The position numbers were made by a program, and so were the translations under genes. From NCBI GenBank assembly GCA_050943435.1, contig JBMNPE010000007.1:1-32892 (forward strand): DNA of 32,892 nt. Reading direction: 5' to 3'. This document shows positions 23,459-31,105 of the stretch, in pieces (within the stretch, counting starts at the first letter, position 1; every line of letters starts with the position of its first letter). Source of the DNA: RGIG5675 sp050943435. GTDB taxonomy: Bacteria; Bacillota; Clostridia; Oscillospirales; Ruminococcaceae. A model generated the notes under the pieces. The model was not told where the DNA came from and did not search any database. It worked only from the letters and a program-made list of their open reading frames with translations.

Positions 23459-24358
23459 TCACTGCCTGTCTTTCTTTGTCAGGACATTGAGGATCACGTT
23501 CAGTATCATGATGAACACGAACAGCACGAGCCCTATGGAAAACAGTGCCTGGCGGTGAAGCGATCCGACTGCCGCATATGACATTTCGGACGCTATTGCT
23601 GTCGTGAGGAACCTCACCGACTTGAAGAGTCCCGGCATATTGCAGGCGTTGCCGGAGACCATGATCACGGCCATTGCCTCTCCCACAGCCCTTCCCACGC
23701 CGAGCATCACTGCCGTGACAATTCCCCTCTTCGCCGCGTGGAACGACACCCTGAAATAAGTTTCCAGCTTTGTGGCCCCAAGGGCTATCGATGCCTCCTC
23801 ATATTCCTTCGGAACGGCATTGAGGGCCGTTTCGGAGACGTTGACTATCGACGGGAGCACCATGATGGAGAGGACCAGTATGGCCGCCAGTAGCGTGGCA
23901 CCGGAAGACAGCCCGAATGTCCTCTGGATAAGGGGAACAAGCACAATCATCCCGACGAGTCCGTAAACGACCGACGGTATCCCCGCAAGAAGCTCAACAG
24001 CTGTCTTCATGACCTTTGCCACCTTGGGAGGGGCGACCTTTGATATGAATATAGCCGTCATGATGCCGATCGGGACCCCGATTATAATTGCCCCGGCAGT
24101 ACCATAGACGCTGGTAAGTATGAAAGGAAGTATCCCGTACTGCGGCTCCTTTGTGGTTGCCGTAGGGCTCCATTCCTTGCCGAAGAGAAAGTTTACAAGT
24201 CCTATTTTCCTTATGGCCGGGACACCGGCTATTATCAGGTAGACGGATATCCCGAGAACAAACGCTATAGCGAGCACTCCACATATGAAAAACAATATGT
24301 GGAGTGCTTCTTCAACTATGCGTGCTTTGTTCTTTTTAGCTAGTTGATTGTCTGGCAT
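23459..24358 (-). CDS. pstC: PstC, phosphate ABC transporter permease
   Basis: The second membrane subunit, 299 residues with six hydrophobic segments. Typical parts are the WSPTATTKEPQYGILPFI loop, VELLAGIPSVVYGLVGM, and the coupling region NVSETALNAVPKEYEEASIALGATKLETYFRVSFHAAKRGIVTAVMLGVGRAVGEAMAVIMVSGN. The beginning of the gene (codons about 17-29, TM1) contains a perfect 14-bp inverted repeat that would form a stable mRNA hairpin. It starts 22 bases after pstS. Confidence 0.96.
   Translation of the reverse strand: MPDNQLAKKNKARIVEEALHILFFICGVLAIAFVLGISVYLIIAGVPAIRKIGLVNFLFGKEWSPTATTKEPQYGILPFILTSVYGTAGAIIIGVPIGIMTAIFISKVAPPKVAKVMKTAVELLAGIPSVVYGLVGMIVLVPLIQRTFGLSSGATLLAAILVLSIMVLPSIVNVSETALNAVPKEYEEASIALGATKLETYFRVSFHAAKRGIVTAVMLGVGRAVGEAMAVIMVSGNACNMPGLFKSVRFLTTAIASEMSYAAVGSLHRQALFSIGLVLFVFIMILNVILNVLTKKDRQ
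24273..24308 (-). repeat. Perfect 14-bp inverted repeat inside the start of pstC
   Basis: AGCACTCCACATAT (24273-24286) is exactly complementary to 24295-24308 with an eight-base spacer. In the pst mRNA it makes a strong hairpin 51-86 bases after the pstC start codon. No U-run follows, so it is not a standard terminator. Confidence 0.8.
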
Positions 24359-24380
24359 GTTTCAGTATTTCTGCTTGAAG

Positions 24381-25262
24381 TCAGTTTACAGGAACTGCAC
24401 CGGCCTGCCTGATCAGGTCATCTGCATCGCTGGAGAGCATGTAGTCGAAGAACGCCTGTGCAGCTTCGCTGAGCTCGACTCCGTCCTTTGTCACGAGGTT
24501 GAACGGCCTCTGCACTACGTATGTTCCGCTGGAGATGTTCTCCTCGGTGCACTCTACACCGCCGACTGTGAGGGCCTTGATACCGTCCTGTCCTTCAACA
24601 GCTGAATAGGATGCATATCCGATGGCCGCTTCGTTGGCCTTGACAGCTTCGATGACAGCACCTGTGGAGGTGAGCTCCTGATCGAGCTGGCATGCGTCCG
24701 TTGTTCCGGTTATGGATTCAAAGCCGTCCCTTGTTCCTGAACCTGCTTCTCTTCCGATGACGGCGATCTCTGCATCCGCTCCTCCGAGCTCTGACCAGTT
24801 GGTGATCTCGCCCGTATAAATCTGGGCTATCTGCTCAACAGACAGGTCATCCACGCCGCAGCTTGAATTGACGATGATGGCAATTCCGTCGAGGGCAAGG
24901 GTCGTGGCTGTGAGTCCGGAAGAAAGCTCCTCATCCTTGAGTGCCCTGGAAGCAAGTCCGATGTCGCAGCTTCCGTTGCTGACTGCTTCAATTCCCGTGC
25001 CTGATCCGGTCGGATCATATGTGATCGTCACACCTGGGTTGTCAGCCATGAACTGCTCTGAAAGAGTTCCGATGACCTTTTCCATGGAAGTCGATCCGTT
25101 CGTGGAAACGGTACCGCTCAGTTCAGACGAACTGGAAGTCGATGTTGATGTAGACGTTGAAGTGCTTGAATCTGTCGTGCTGTTTCCGCCGCATGCCGCA
25201 AACATGAGAGCGGCGCAGGCAATGACTGCAATTGTAGCCAGAATCCTCTTGATTTTCTTCAT
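24381..25262 (-). CDS. pstS: PstS, phosphate-binding lipoprotein
   Basis: This extracellular phosphate receptor is first in the pst operon. I start at the ATG at 25262 (AAAGGA 13 bases upstream) and not the in-frame GTG four codons earlier, which sits almost on that ribosome site. It has 293 residues: Lys-rich start, hydrophobic core, lipobox AAC with Cys at about 24, and a Ser/Thr-rich linker. The phosphate pocket motifs GSTSMEK, GTGIEAV (in DPTGSGTGIEAV), IGLASR and REAGSGTRDGFES follow. All are canonical. Promoter-distal PhoP-box repeats suggest induction by low phosphate. Confidence 0.95.
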   Translation of the reverse strand: MKKIKRILATIAVIACAALMFAACGGNSTTDSSTSTSTSTSTSSSSELSGTVSTNGSTSMEKVIGTLSEQFMADNPGVTITYDPTGSGTGIEAVSNGSCDIGLASRALKDEELSSGLTATTLALDGIAIIVNSSCGVDDLSVEQIAQIYTGEITNWSELGGADAEIAVIGREAGSGTRDGFESITGTTDACQLDQELTSTGAVIEAVKANEAAIGYASYSAVEGQDGIKALTVGGVECTEENISSGTYVVQRPFNLVTKDGVELSEAAQAFFDYMLSSDADDLIRQAGAVPVN

Positions 25263-25322
25263 GAATTTCTGCACATCCTTTCTCTAAATGCAGCTTCATC
25301 GTATGTGGAAATGATAAAATTA

Positions 25323-25404
25323 ATTATCCGGGTAATGTAAAATCGACGTAAAGTAAAACGGGCTTTTTTGAGGCCCGTTTTACATTTAATATTTATATGT
25401 AAAA
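25323..25404 (-). promoter_or_regulatory. pst promoter region with PhoP-box-like repeats
   Basis: On the reverse strand TTTTACTTTAC (25358-25348) and TTTTACATTAC (25342-25332) form an 11-base direct repeat with one mismatch, 16 bases apart. A third copy TTTTACATATA lies at 25404-25394. Firmicute PhoP boxes are TT(A/C/T)ACA repeats with about 11-base periodicity, so the match is partial. A -10 candidate GATAAT (25328-25323) follows the second copy; the boxes sit where a -35 would be, as in PhoP-activated promoters. Confidence 0.6.
25353..25383. repeat. Perfect 11-bp hairpin between divergent genes
   Basis: GTAAAACGGGC (25353-25363) pairs exactly with GCCCGTTTTAC (25373-25383) around TTTTTTGAG. 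It looks like a terminator in sequence but lies upstream of genes on both sides, and its left arm overlaps a PhoP-like box. It could stop stray transcripts or act as a binding site. Confidence 0.75.
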
Positions 25405-25551
25405 TACAAATCTTAAGGGGTTTTCAGAAGTTCTTCGTCATATTACTCAAATTATTTACCCTGAGTTGAAAACTGTGAAAGCAAATGCACAGAATCGGCA
25501 GATCCGGCAACAAAAATGCCAATTCCGGTGGAAAAAAAGTTTCCGTTAAAA

Positions 25552-25557
25552 TATAAT
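25552..25557 (+). promoter_or_regulatory. -10 box for hexokinase gene
   Basis: A consensus TATAAT lies 60 bases upstream of the start codon. No good -35 is present at 16-18 bases. It argues against starting the protein at the upstream in-frame ATG at 25516. Confidence 0.45.
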
Positions 25558-25617
25558 GATAGGGCTGTTCTTTTTAGTAGTTTTCAATATTTTTTTGTTA
25601 AGAGAGTGGATTTATCT

Positions 25618-26937
25618 ATGAACCGTGACCGGATCGACTCCCTCAGGAGCAAAATTCTCAATTATCTAAGAAGCCTTGGCATGGATTCCTCTTCAATCGA
25701 CTTCGAATCCAACGTGCAGAACATCAGGAGGCAGATGAAGGACGGCCTCAGCGGAAGCCCTGAAAGCCTGCTGATGATACCGACTTATATTCCGGTCGAC
25801 GGGACAGTAAAAAACGGCCAGAAGGTTCTAGTGATAGATGCCGGCGGATCCAACCTCCGGACTGCGGCAGTCACATTCAATGACTTCGGCAAGGCCCTTA
25901 TAAGCGATTTTGAAAAGCATCCGATGATAGGAAAAGAGGGATATTCCGTCACAGCCGACGAATTTTTTGACAGGCTTGCCGGTTATATTGCCCCGTACTG
26001 CTCACAGACCGACAGAATCGGATTCTGCTTCTCTTTCCCGTCGGAAATATATCCAAACAGGGACGGCAGGATAATAAACTTCAATAAGGACGTGCTCATC
26101 ACGGGAGCCGAGGGCAGGATGCTCGGAGAAGGGCTTAACGCATCCCTCGCAAAGCTGGGCATTGAAGGCAAGAAAATAACAGTCCTCAACGACACTGTAG
26201 CCGCAATGCTGGCAGGAATATCGGAGAACTGCAAAAGACAGTATTCCAACTACTTCGGATTCATCTACGGAACCGGAATAAACCTCGCATACGGGGAAAA
26301 GTCCGGCAATATCGGCAAGCTCCCCTCCGGGGTTCCCGGTATACCGGATGTCATGGCCATCAACACCGAGATAGGAGAGTACAACGGCTTTGAGCGCGGC
26401 GTCGTGGACCGCCGCCTGGATTCAGAATCACTGGCCCCCGGGAGCCATGTGTTCGAAAAGATGTTCTCCGGGGCATATATGGGGAGGCTCATCACAATGA
26501 CTCTCAAGCAGGCTGCCGGGGACGGACTGTTTTCCGACAAGGCTGCAGAGATGATCCTCGCCATGGATGAGCTCTCACTTAAGGAAATAGATGACTTCAT
26601 AATATATCCTCTCTCAACCAGCAGGCTCGCGGGAGTGTGCGGGAGCCACGACGACTCCCTCGCCGCATATCTCATCATCGACGAACTGTATGAGAGGGCT
26701 GCGAAGATGACAGCCGCATGCTTCACTGCAGTGATGGAGTCATCCGGGACGGGATATGATCCCCTGATGCCCGTGTGCATCACTGTTGAGGGAACGGCAT
26801 ATGCCAAGAGTGCAATATTCCCCGGAAAGCTCGATTCCTGCATAGCCAGGTATATGACTCCGAGAGGGCTGCACCTGAGCATCGTGCAGGTCCTCAATGC
26901 CGACCTTATCGGAAGCGCAATAGCGGCGCTCAAGTAA
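25618..26937 (+). CDS. Eukaryotic-type hexokinase
   Basis: The enzyme is predicted to phosphorylate glucose or another hexose with ATP in the cytoplasm. From the ATG at 25618 it has 439 residues, the size of a single yeast-type hexokinase and well above bacterial ROK or Glk kinases. Motifs in order: phosphate-1 DAGGSNLRTA (74-83); sugar-binding GFCFSFPS (135-142); FNKD (155-158); NDTVAAM (191-197) with catalytic base Asp192; phosphate-2 GTGINLAY (218-225); NTEIG (249-253) with sugar-contacting Glu251; PGSHVFEKMFSGAYMGRL (274-291) with Glu280; and VEGTAYAK (390-397). This order is that of the hexokinase_1/hexokinase_2 family. The real sugar is not certain. It is a single-gene transcript ending in a strong terminator. 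Confidence 0.9.
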   Translation: MNRDRIDSLRSKILNYLRSLGMDSSSIDFESNVQNIRRQMKDGLSGSPESLLMIPTYIPVDGTVKNGQKVLVIDAGGSNLRTAAVTFNDFGKALISDFEKHPMIGKEGYSVTADEFFDRLAGYIAPYCSQTDRIGFCFSFPSEIYPNRDGRIINFNKDVLITGAEGRMLGEGLNASLAKLGIEGKKITVLNDTVAAMLAGISENCKRQYSNYFGFIYGTGINLAYGEKSGNIGKLPSGVPGIPDVMAINTEIGEYNGFERGVVDRRLDSESLAPGSHVFEKMFSGAYMGRLITMTLKQAAGDGLFSDKAAEMILAMDELSLKEIDDFIIYPLSTSRLAGVCGSHDDSLAAYLIIDELYERAAKMTAACFTAVMESSGTGYDPLMPVCITVEGTAYAKSAIFPGKLDSCIARYMTPRGLHLSIVQVLNADLIGSAIAALK

Positions 26938-26957
26938 TAACCAGATGTGGGTTCAGA

Positions 26958-26997
26958 GAACTGCATCCCTGCCAGAGGGGATGCAGTTCCATTTTTT
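26958..26997 (+). terminator. Intrinsic terminator after hexokinase
   Basis: GAACTGCATCCC (26958-26969) pairs perfectly with GGGATGCAGTTC (26978-26989) and is followed by CA and six T residues. Confidence 0.95.
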
Positions 26998-27004
26998 CGC
27001 TGTT

Positions 27005-27274
27005 TCAGAAGAGATACAGAAAGGCAAGAGCTGCTGCCGCAGACTCGGCAAGGATGATGAGCGGAATCCCAAGAGTAAACCGGCGCTTTCTTGTCTTGTG
27101 GTGGAATAAATACATCCCGGCGAGGGCTCCTATGCCGCCTCCGGCCGCGGCAGAAATCAGAAGAGTCCTCTCGCTTATCCTCCATCCTCCTGATACGGCC
27201 CGCCTTTTATCCACGCCGAACAGCACAAATGATATTATGTTGACTGCAGCGATGTACAGAAAAAAATATTTCAA
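27005..27274 (-). CDS. Small DUF1294-family membrane protein
   Basis: This 89-residue protein starts at TTG (27274) with GGAGG five bases upstream. It has an N-terminal hydrophobic segment (1-18), the family motif FGVDKRRAVSGGWRISERTL (19-38), a Gly-rich middle segment (GGGIGALAGMYLFHHKTRK) and a C-terminal hydrophobic segment. The pattern and size match DUF1294; no function is established. It converges on the hexokinase terminator and is divergent from rex, without operon partners. Confidence 0.85.
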   Translation of the reverse strand: MKYFFLYIAAVNIISFVLFGVDKRRAVSGGWRISERTLLISAAAGGGIGALAGMYLFHHKTRKRRFTLGIPLIILAESAAAALAFLYLF

Positions 27275-27312
27275 TTATTCCTCCACAGTGGTCCATGCAT
27301 ATTCCGGCGATG

Positions 27313-27341
27313 TTGATAAGCCGGCAAGATAACGCTATAAT
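27313..27341 (+). promoter_or_regulatory. rex promoter
   Basis: TTGATA (27313-27318) and TATAAT (27336-27341) are separated by exactly 17 bases, a near-consensus sigma-A promoter, about 60 bases upstream of rex. I see no TTGTTAA-N4-TTAACAA Rex operator around it. Confidence 0.8.
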
Positions 27342-27403
27342 TATACTGAATTAACGGGAATTCTGTATTATTTATCTGTCCCGCATCAAGGATGGTGTTT
27401 ATA

Positions 27404-28033
27404 TTGGATAAGAGCTCTCAGGTCACGATACACACCCTTCAGAGGATGCCGTACTATCTTCAGGTGCTTCAGAAGGCGGAAGCCAGGGGTGTAAAAACCA
27501 TATCTGCCGTCACAATTGCCGATGAGCTCGGGATGAACAGCGTACTCGTCCGCAAGGAAATCGCTGCAGTTTCCACGAGAAGCGGAAAACCAAAGGCAGG
27601 GTTTGAAGTGGCCCCGCTCATCCGCGATATAGAAGACTACATGGGCTTCAACAATGAGAAGAAGACAGTTATAGTCGGCGCCGGATCGCTCGGAAGGGCA
27701 CTGCTCGGCAACAGCGAGTTTTCCGAATACGGGATACACATAGTAGCGGCATTCGACGTTTCTGACGCGGTGATAGGAAGAAAGATCAACGGGATAGAAG
27801 TCTACCCTGTCGAGGATCTCGAAAAATACTGCACGGACAATTCCATACCGATAGGAATCATCACAACACCTGTCAGCGCAGCCCAGCGTGTTGCAGACGC
27901 CTTGGTCCGCGGCGGAGTCAAAGCCATATGGAACTTCGCCCAGACGATACTGAACGTCCCGGAAGGCACGCTCGTGCAGAACGAAAACCTTGCGTCTTCG
28001 CTGGCCCTGCTTTCAAGACACATCAACAAATGA
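27404..28033 (+). CDS. rex: Rex, redox-sensing transcriptional repressor
   Basis: Rex binds DNA when NADH is low and releases it when NADH rises, and so controls fermentation and hydrogen genes. Two starts are possible: TTG at 27404 (209 residues, AAGGA about 11 bases upstream) or ATG at 27392. I prefer the TTG because the resulting N-terminus (MDKSSQVTIHTLQRMPYYL) matches the family. Residues 10-65 form the winged helix with ISAVTIADELGMNSVLVRKEIAAV; the NAD(H)-binding Rossmann motif is GAGSLGRAL (92-100); the C-terminal swapped helix includes IWNFAQTIL and ENLASSLALLSR. It is monocistronic. Confidence 0.95.
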   Translation: MDKSSQVTIHTLQRMPYYLQVLQKAEARGVKTISAVTIADELGMNSVLVRKEIAAVSTRSGKPKAGFEVAPLIRDIEDYMGFNNEKKTVIVGAGSLGRALLGNSEFSEYGIHIVAAFDVSDAVIGRKINGIEVYPVEDLEKYCTDNSIPIGIITTPVSAAQRVADALVRGGVKAIWNFAQTILNVPEGTLVQNENLASSLALLSRHINK

Positions 28034-28036
28034 CTT

Positions 28037-28060
28037 AAGCGGACTGAGGTCCGCTTTTTT
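28037..28060 (+). terminator. Intrinsic terminator after rex
   Basis: AAGCGGAC (28037-28044) pairs with GTCCGCTT (28049-28056) around TGAG, with T residues to 28060. It overlaps the stop codon of the convergent ttcA-like gene. Confidence 0.9.
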
Positions 28061-28892
28061 AATTGCCCTGATACCGCTCGAGGAAGGAATGCTCCTCCCC
28101 TCCAGCCCTGAATCCCGGAAAGAGATCGGTGTTTACCGTGTGCAGACTGTGGAAAATGCTGTCCTCGATTCCGGGGTTGGTTTTCCTGAGCACTTCTATA
28201 AGCTGCTTTACCTCCTGCCTCTTGGACGAACCGTCTTCCATTTTTTCTGTGACACTGCACGCGCACTTTATGAAGCTGAGCCCGTTGTAGCGGGCCCACC
28301 TTATTATGTCCCTCTCCTTTATCCTGTAGAGCGGCCTTATGAGCTCCATTCCCTCAAAGTTTTCACTTTTCACCTTTGGGAGCATGGTCTGGAGCTCTGA
28401 GCTGTAGAACATTCCCATGAGGACAGTCTCTATAACGTCATTGAGATGATGGCCGAGGGCTATCTTGTTGCACCCCATCCCTGAGGCAGTGCTGTACAGT
28501 GCCCCTCTCCTCATCCTCGCGCACATATAGCATGGCTTGTCCCCGGCCATATCCTCCGCCACCCTGAAGATCCCGCACTCCGTTATCTCTATGGGGATCC
28601 TCATGAGCTCAGCGTTCTCTTCTATGAGCTTTCTCGTCTCCGGCCTGTATCCGGGGTCAAGAACCAGGTACCTCGCCTCGAAAGGGAAGTCGCTGTGCCT
28701 CGACAGTTCCTGAAACAGCTTTGCCATCAGCATGGAGTCCTTCCCCCCGGAGATGCAGACCGCCACCCTGTCGCCCTCTTCCAGAAGCTGGTACTTCTTT
28801 ATCGCGGCGATAAACGGGTTCCAGAGCTCGCTCCGGTATTTTTTTATTATGCTTCTCTCAATGAGCTGGTATTTTTCAAGCTGCCTTGCCAA
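28059..28892 (-). CDS. ttcA: TtcA-family tRNA thiolation enzyme (PP-loop ATPase)
   Basis: This family adenylates a tRNA base and adds sulfur; TtcA makes 2-thiocytidine-32 with an iron-sulfur cluster. The start is TTG at 28892 (GAGGAG ten bases upstream; a GTG at 28901 lies too close to that site), giving 277 residues. The PP-loop SGGKDS is at 48-53. The cluster-binding Cys121-x2-Cys124 (CYMCARMRRGALY) and Cys210 or 212 (KCACS) match TtcA, as do ALGHHLNDVIETVLMGMFY and RPLYRIKERDI. Length is slightly below the Escherichia coli enzyme. The tRNA position modified in Firmicutes is less sure than the family. Confidence 0.88.
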   Translation of the reverse strand: MARQLEKYQLIERSIIKKYRSELWNPFIAAIKKYQLLEEGDRVAVCISGGKDSMLMAKLFQELSRHSDFPFEARYLVLDPGYRPETRKLIEENAELMRIPIEITECGIFRVAEDMAGDKPCYMCARMRRGALYSTASGMGCNKIALGHHLNDVIETVLMGMFYSSELQTMLPKVKSENFEGMELIRPLYRIKERDIIRWARYNGLSFIKCACSVTEKMEDGSSKRQEVKQLIEVLRKTNPGIEDSIFHSLHTVNTDLFPGFRAGGEEHSFLERYQGN

Positions 28893-28976
28893 AAGTATCA
28901 CTCTCCTCAGGGCTGCAGGGTTTTATAGAAAGATGCCTCGCAATTCAGCGGCTCTCGTTCCACAGGCAGCACCGGG

Positions 28977-29005
28977 TATAATGTAGAATATTATAATGTA
29001 ATATT
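28977..29005 (+). promoter_or_regulatory. Promoter and operator-like repeat of the hydrolase-peptidase operon
   Basis: TATAAT at 28977-28982 lacks a good -35. A 7-bp inverted repeat AATATTA-N5-TAATATT (28987-29005) lies just downstream, about where transcription would start, and includes a second TATAAT (28992-28997). Confidence 0.4.
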
Positions 29006-29056
29006 GTCAGCATGTGCCGCATGTGTCATGCATTTTCCAGAAAAGGAGTCCAAGAC

Positions 29057-29869
29057 ATGCACGAGACATTCGAGATAAGAAAGAACGTTCTGCAGATAAG
29101 GGATTCAGCTCACGCAAATATTACCCTCATCACCGGATCCGAATCAGCGCTGGTTTTCGACGCCGGACACGGACCGTCCGACAACAGGAGATTCATAGAG
29201 AGTCTCACTGACAGGCCTTATACAGTGATTCTGAGCCACGGCCACCCGGACCACACACAGGGGGCCTGGCAGTTTGACGGGGCCTGGATGAGCAGAGACG
29301 ACCTCCCTGCTTACGACGACGCGAATGCTCCGGGGCAGCGCAGGAAAAATGCGGTGAGGCTTGCGGCCCAGGGGGACCTCGCTGAGGACAGAATTGACGA
29401 GTTTGCCTCAAGGCCGAAGGCTTCCCTCAGATTCCTGCGCGGGGATGAAGCATTTGACCTAGGGGACATGCATCCCTACCTCGTGAGGCTTCCGGGCCAC
29501 ACAAAGGGAGAACTGGGCCTTGTGATACCGGAAGAGCGCCTTCTTCTGAGCGGAGACGCCTTCAGCAGGGACATGTGGATGTTCGCCTTCAACCACAGCA
29601 CCCTCGATGTGCTCGAAAAGACGCTTGAATACGCGATGGGGCTCCCCGTAGACGAATATCTCATCTCCCACTCCGAGAGCACCCAGCCTATTGAATCCCT
29701 TGGAGACATCCTCGAATGCCTCAGGAAAAAGGAAGTCGATCCTGATTCAAAGAAGGAATTCTTCGGGGAATACACATACAGTCTCGCCAGCACAGGCGGA
29801 AAATATTTTGACAGCGTGAGCATAAGGATTCCGGAAGACGAAGCCCTCCGGCTGATAAAAAAGAATTGA
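29057..29869 (+). CDS. Metallo-beta-lactamase-fold hydrolase
   Basis: This is a two-metal hydrolase of unknown substrate. The ATG at 29057 has AAAAGGAG eight bases upstream, giving 270 residues. All metal ligands are present: His61, His63, Asp65 and His66 in SHGHPDHTQG, His148 in PGHTKGE, Asp167 in SGDAF and His205 in SHSE. The C-terminal 60 residues (EVDPDSKKEFFGEYTYS...) lack a known motif. Glyoxalase II, lactonase and thioesterase activities all occur in this fold. It is followed nine bases later by an Xaa-Pro peptidase gene, so both likely act together or are simply co-expressed. Confidence 0.88.
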   Translation: MHETFEIRKNVLQIRDSAHANITLITGSESALVFDAGHGPSDNRRFIESLTDRPYTVILSHGHPDHTQGAWQFDGAWMSRDDLPAYDDANAPGQRRKNAVRLAAQGDLAEDRIDEFASRPKASLRFLRGDEAFDLGDMHPYLVRLPGHTKGELGLVIPEERLLLSGDAFSRDMWMFAFNHSTLDVLEKTLEYAMGLPVDEYLISHSESTQPIESLGDILECLRKKEVDPDSKKEFFGEYTYSLASTGGKYFDSVSIRIPEDEALRLIKKN

Positions 29870-29878
29870 GGAAATGAC

Positions 29879-30967
29879 ATGGACGAAATCCACCTTAACA
29901 GACTTGAAAACGTGAGGAGAGCCCTCTCCAAGAAGGGGCTGACACAGATGCTCGTGAGCGACCCGCTCTCGATATACTACCTGACAGGAGTCCGCATAGA
30001 GCCGTTCGAGAGGTTCTTTGCGCTGTATGTTGCCCCGGACGCCTCCGGGGACACCCTTTTCCTCAACAATCTCTTCACCGTCCCTGAGACTGGCCTTAAG
30101 GAAGTCTGGCTCTCTGACACTGACGATGCTGCCGCTGCGGCGTCAGAGGCTGTCGACAGCTCTTCCGACCTAGGCGTGGACAAGGACCTGAGGGCCCGCT
30201 TCCTCCTCCCCATCATGAAGGCCCATCCCGACATCGGGTTCGTAAACTCCTCAGACTGCGTCGATTCAGTGAGGGCCGTGAAGGACTCTGCCGAAATCGA
30301 AAAGATGAGGGAATCCTCCAGGATAAACGACGCGTGCACCGACCACATGTTCTCCTTCATAAAGGAGGGCATGAGCGAAAAGGAGTGCGCTGAAGAGGTG
30401 CTGCGCTTCTACAGGGAAAACGGCGCAGAAGGGCCCTCTTTCACGCCAATCTGCTCATTCGGGGCCAACGCGGCCGATCCCCACCACGAGCCTGACGGCA
30501 CGTTGCTCAAGCGCGGGGACTGCATTGTGCTCGACATAGGCTGCACCAAGGACGGGTACTGCTCCGACATGACAAGGACATGGTTCTGCATGAAGTCGGA
30601 AGACCCGGAATGGCTCAGGATCCACAGGCTTGTGAACGATGCAGGCCTCGCAGCCGAGAAGATGATCCGCCCCGGGGTCCGCTTCTGCGACATCGACTCC
30701 GCGGCAAGGGAAATCATCGACAGGGCCGGATACGGGGAATACTTCAACCACAGGCTCGGACATTCAATAGGCCTGCAGGACCACGAATGCGACGACGTGA
30801 GCTCCTCCGACAAAAAGGAGGTCGTCCCGGGAAACATATTCTCGATAGAGCCCGGAGTCTACCTGCCGGGAAAATTCGGTGTCAGGATAGAAGACCTCGT
30901 GCTTGTGACCGAAGATGGCTGCGAAGTGCTCAACAGATGCTACAGGGGCTACAAGTACACGAACTGA
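29879..30967 (+). CDS. M24 metallopeptidase, Xaa-Pro aminopeptidase or dipeptidase
   Basis: This cytoplasmic peptidase cleaves bonds next to proline. The 362 residues have an N-terminal creatinase-like domain (1-130) and a C-terminal pita-bread domain with the five metal ligands Asp219 and Asp230 (LDIGCTKDGYCSD), His295 (GHSIGLQDHE), Glu324 (SIEPGVY) and Glu338 (VRIED). It starts with ATG after GAGGAAATGAC and is second in the operon. The length and short N-domain resemble Firmicute PepQ/YqhT; dipeptidase versus aminopeptidase cannot be decided by eye. Confidence 0.93.
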   Translation: MDEIHLNRLENVRRALSKKGLTQMLVSDPLSIYYLTGVRIEPFERFFALYVAPDASGDTLFLNNLFTVPETGLKEVWLSDTDDAAAAASEAVDSSSDLGVDKDLRARFLLPIMKAHPDIGFVNSSDCVDSVRAVKDSAEIEKMRESSRINDACTDHMFSFIKEGMSEKECAEEVLRFYRENGAEGPSFTPICSFGANAADPHHEPDGTLLKRGDCIVLDIGCTKDGYCSDMTRTWFCMKSEDPEWLRIHRLVNDAGLAAEKMIRPGVRFCDIDSAAREIIDRAGYGEYFNHRLGHSIGLQDHECDDVSSSDKKEVVPGNIFSIEPGVYLPGKFGVRIEDLVLVTEDGCEVLNRCYRGYKYTN

Positions 30968-31045
30968 TCGGAATGCCTGAACAGCCCTGGCAGGAGGTGC
31001 AATTAGACAGATTGGGCAGGCTTAGAATTTTTAAATTCGTTGATT

Positions 31046-31074
31046 TTGACCTTTAATTTCCTGCGAAATAATGT
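31046..31074 (+). promoter_or_regulatory. aroF-tyrA operon promoter candidate
   Basis: TTGACC (31046-31051) is a strong -35 and TAATGT (31069-31074) a weak -10, with 17 bases between. Transcription near 31081 would give a short 5' region before the leader peptide. Confidence 0.5.
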
Positions 31075-31105
31075 TATGGTTTATCAAAACAGCAGAGGAA
31101 GACTC

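Larger units (their letters stand above)
25263..25617. other. Divergent intergenic region pstS / hexokinase
   Basis: This 355-base AT-rich stretch holds the pst promoter region with three TTTTACA-type repeats on its left side, a perfect 11-bp hairpin in the middle, and the hexokinase -10 box on the right. From about 25405 to 25545 I see no ORF with a ribosome site, terminator or convincing RNA gene. Confidence 0.6.

Noticed and set aside
25516..25617. 34-residue N-terminal extension of hexokinase
   Set aside because: The extension is upstream of the TATAAT box and has no ribosome site; the family domain begins after 25618.
27313..27403. Rex operator controlling rex itself
   Set aside because: No TTGTTAA-N4-TTAACAA or close variant is found near the promoter; AT-rich pieces there do not form the palindrome.
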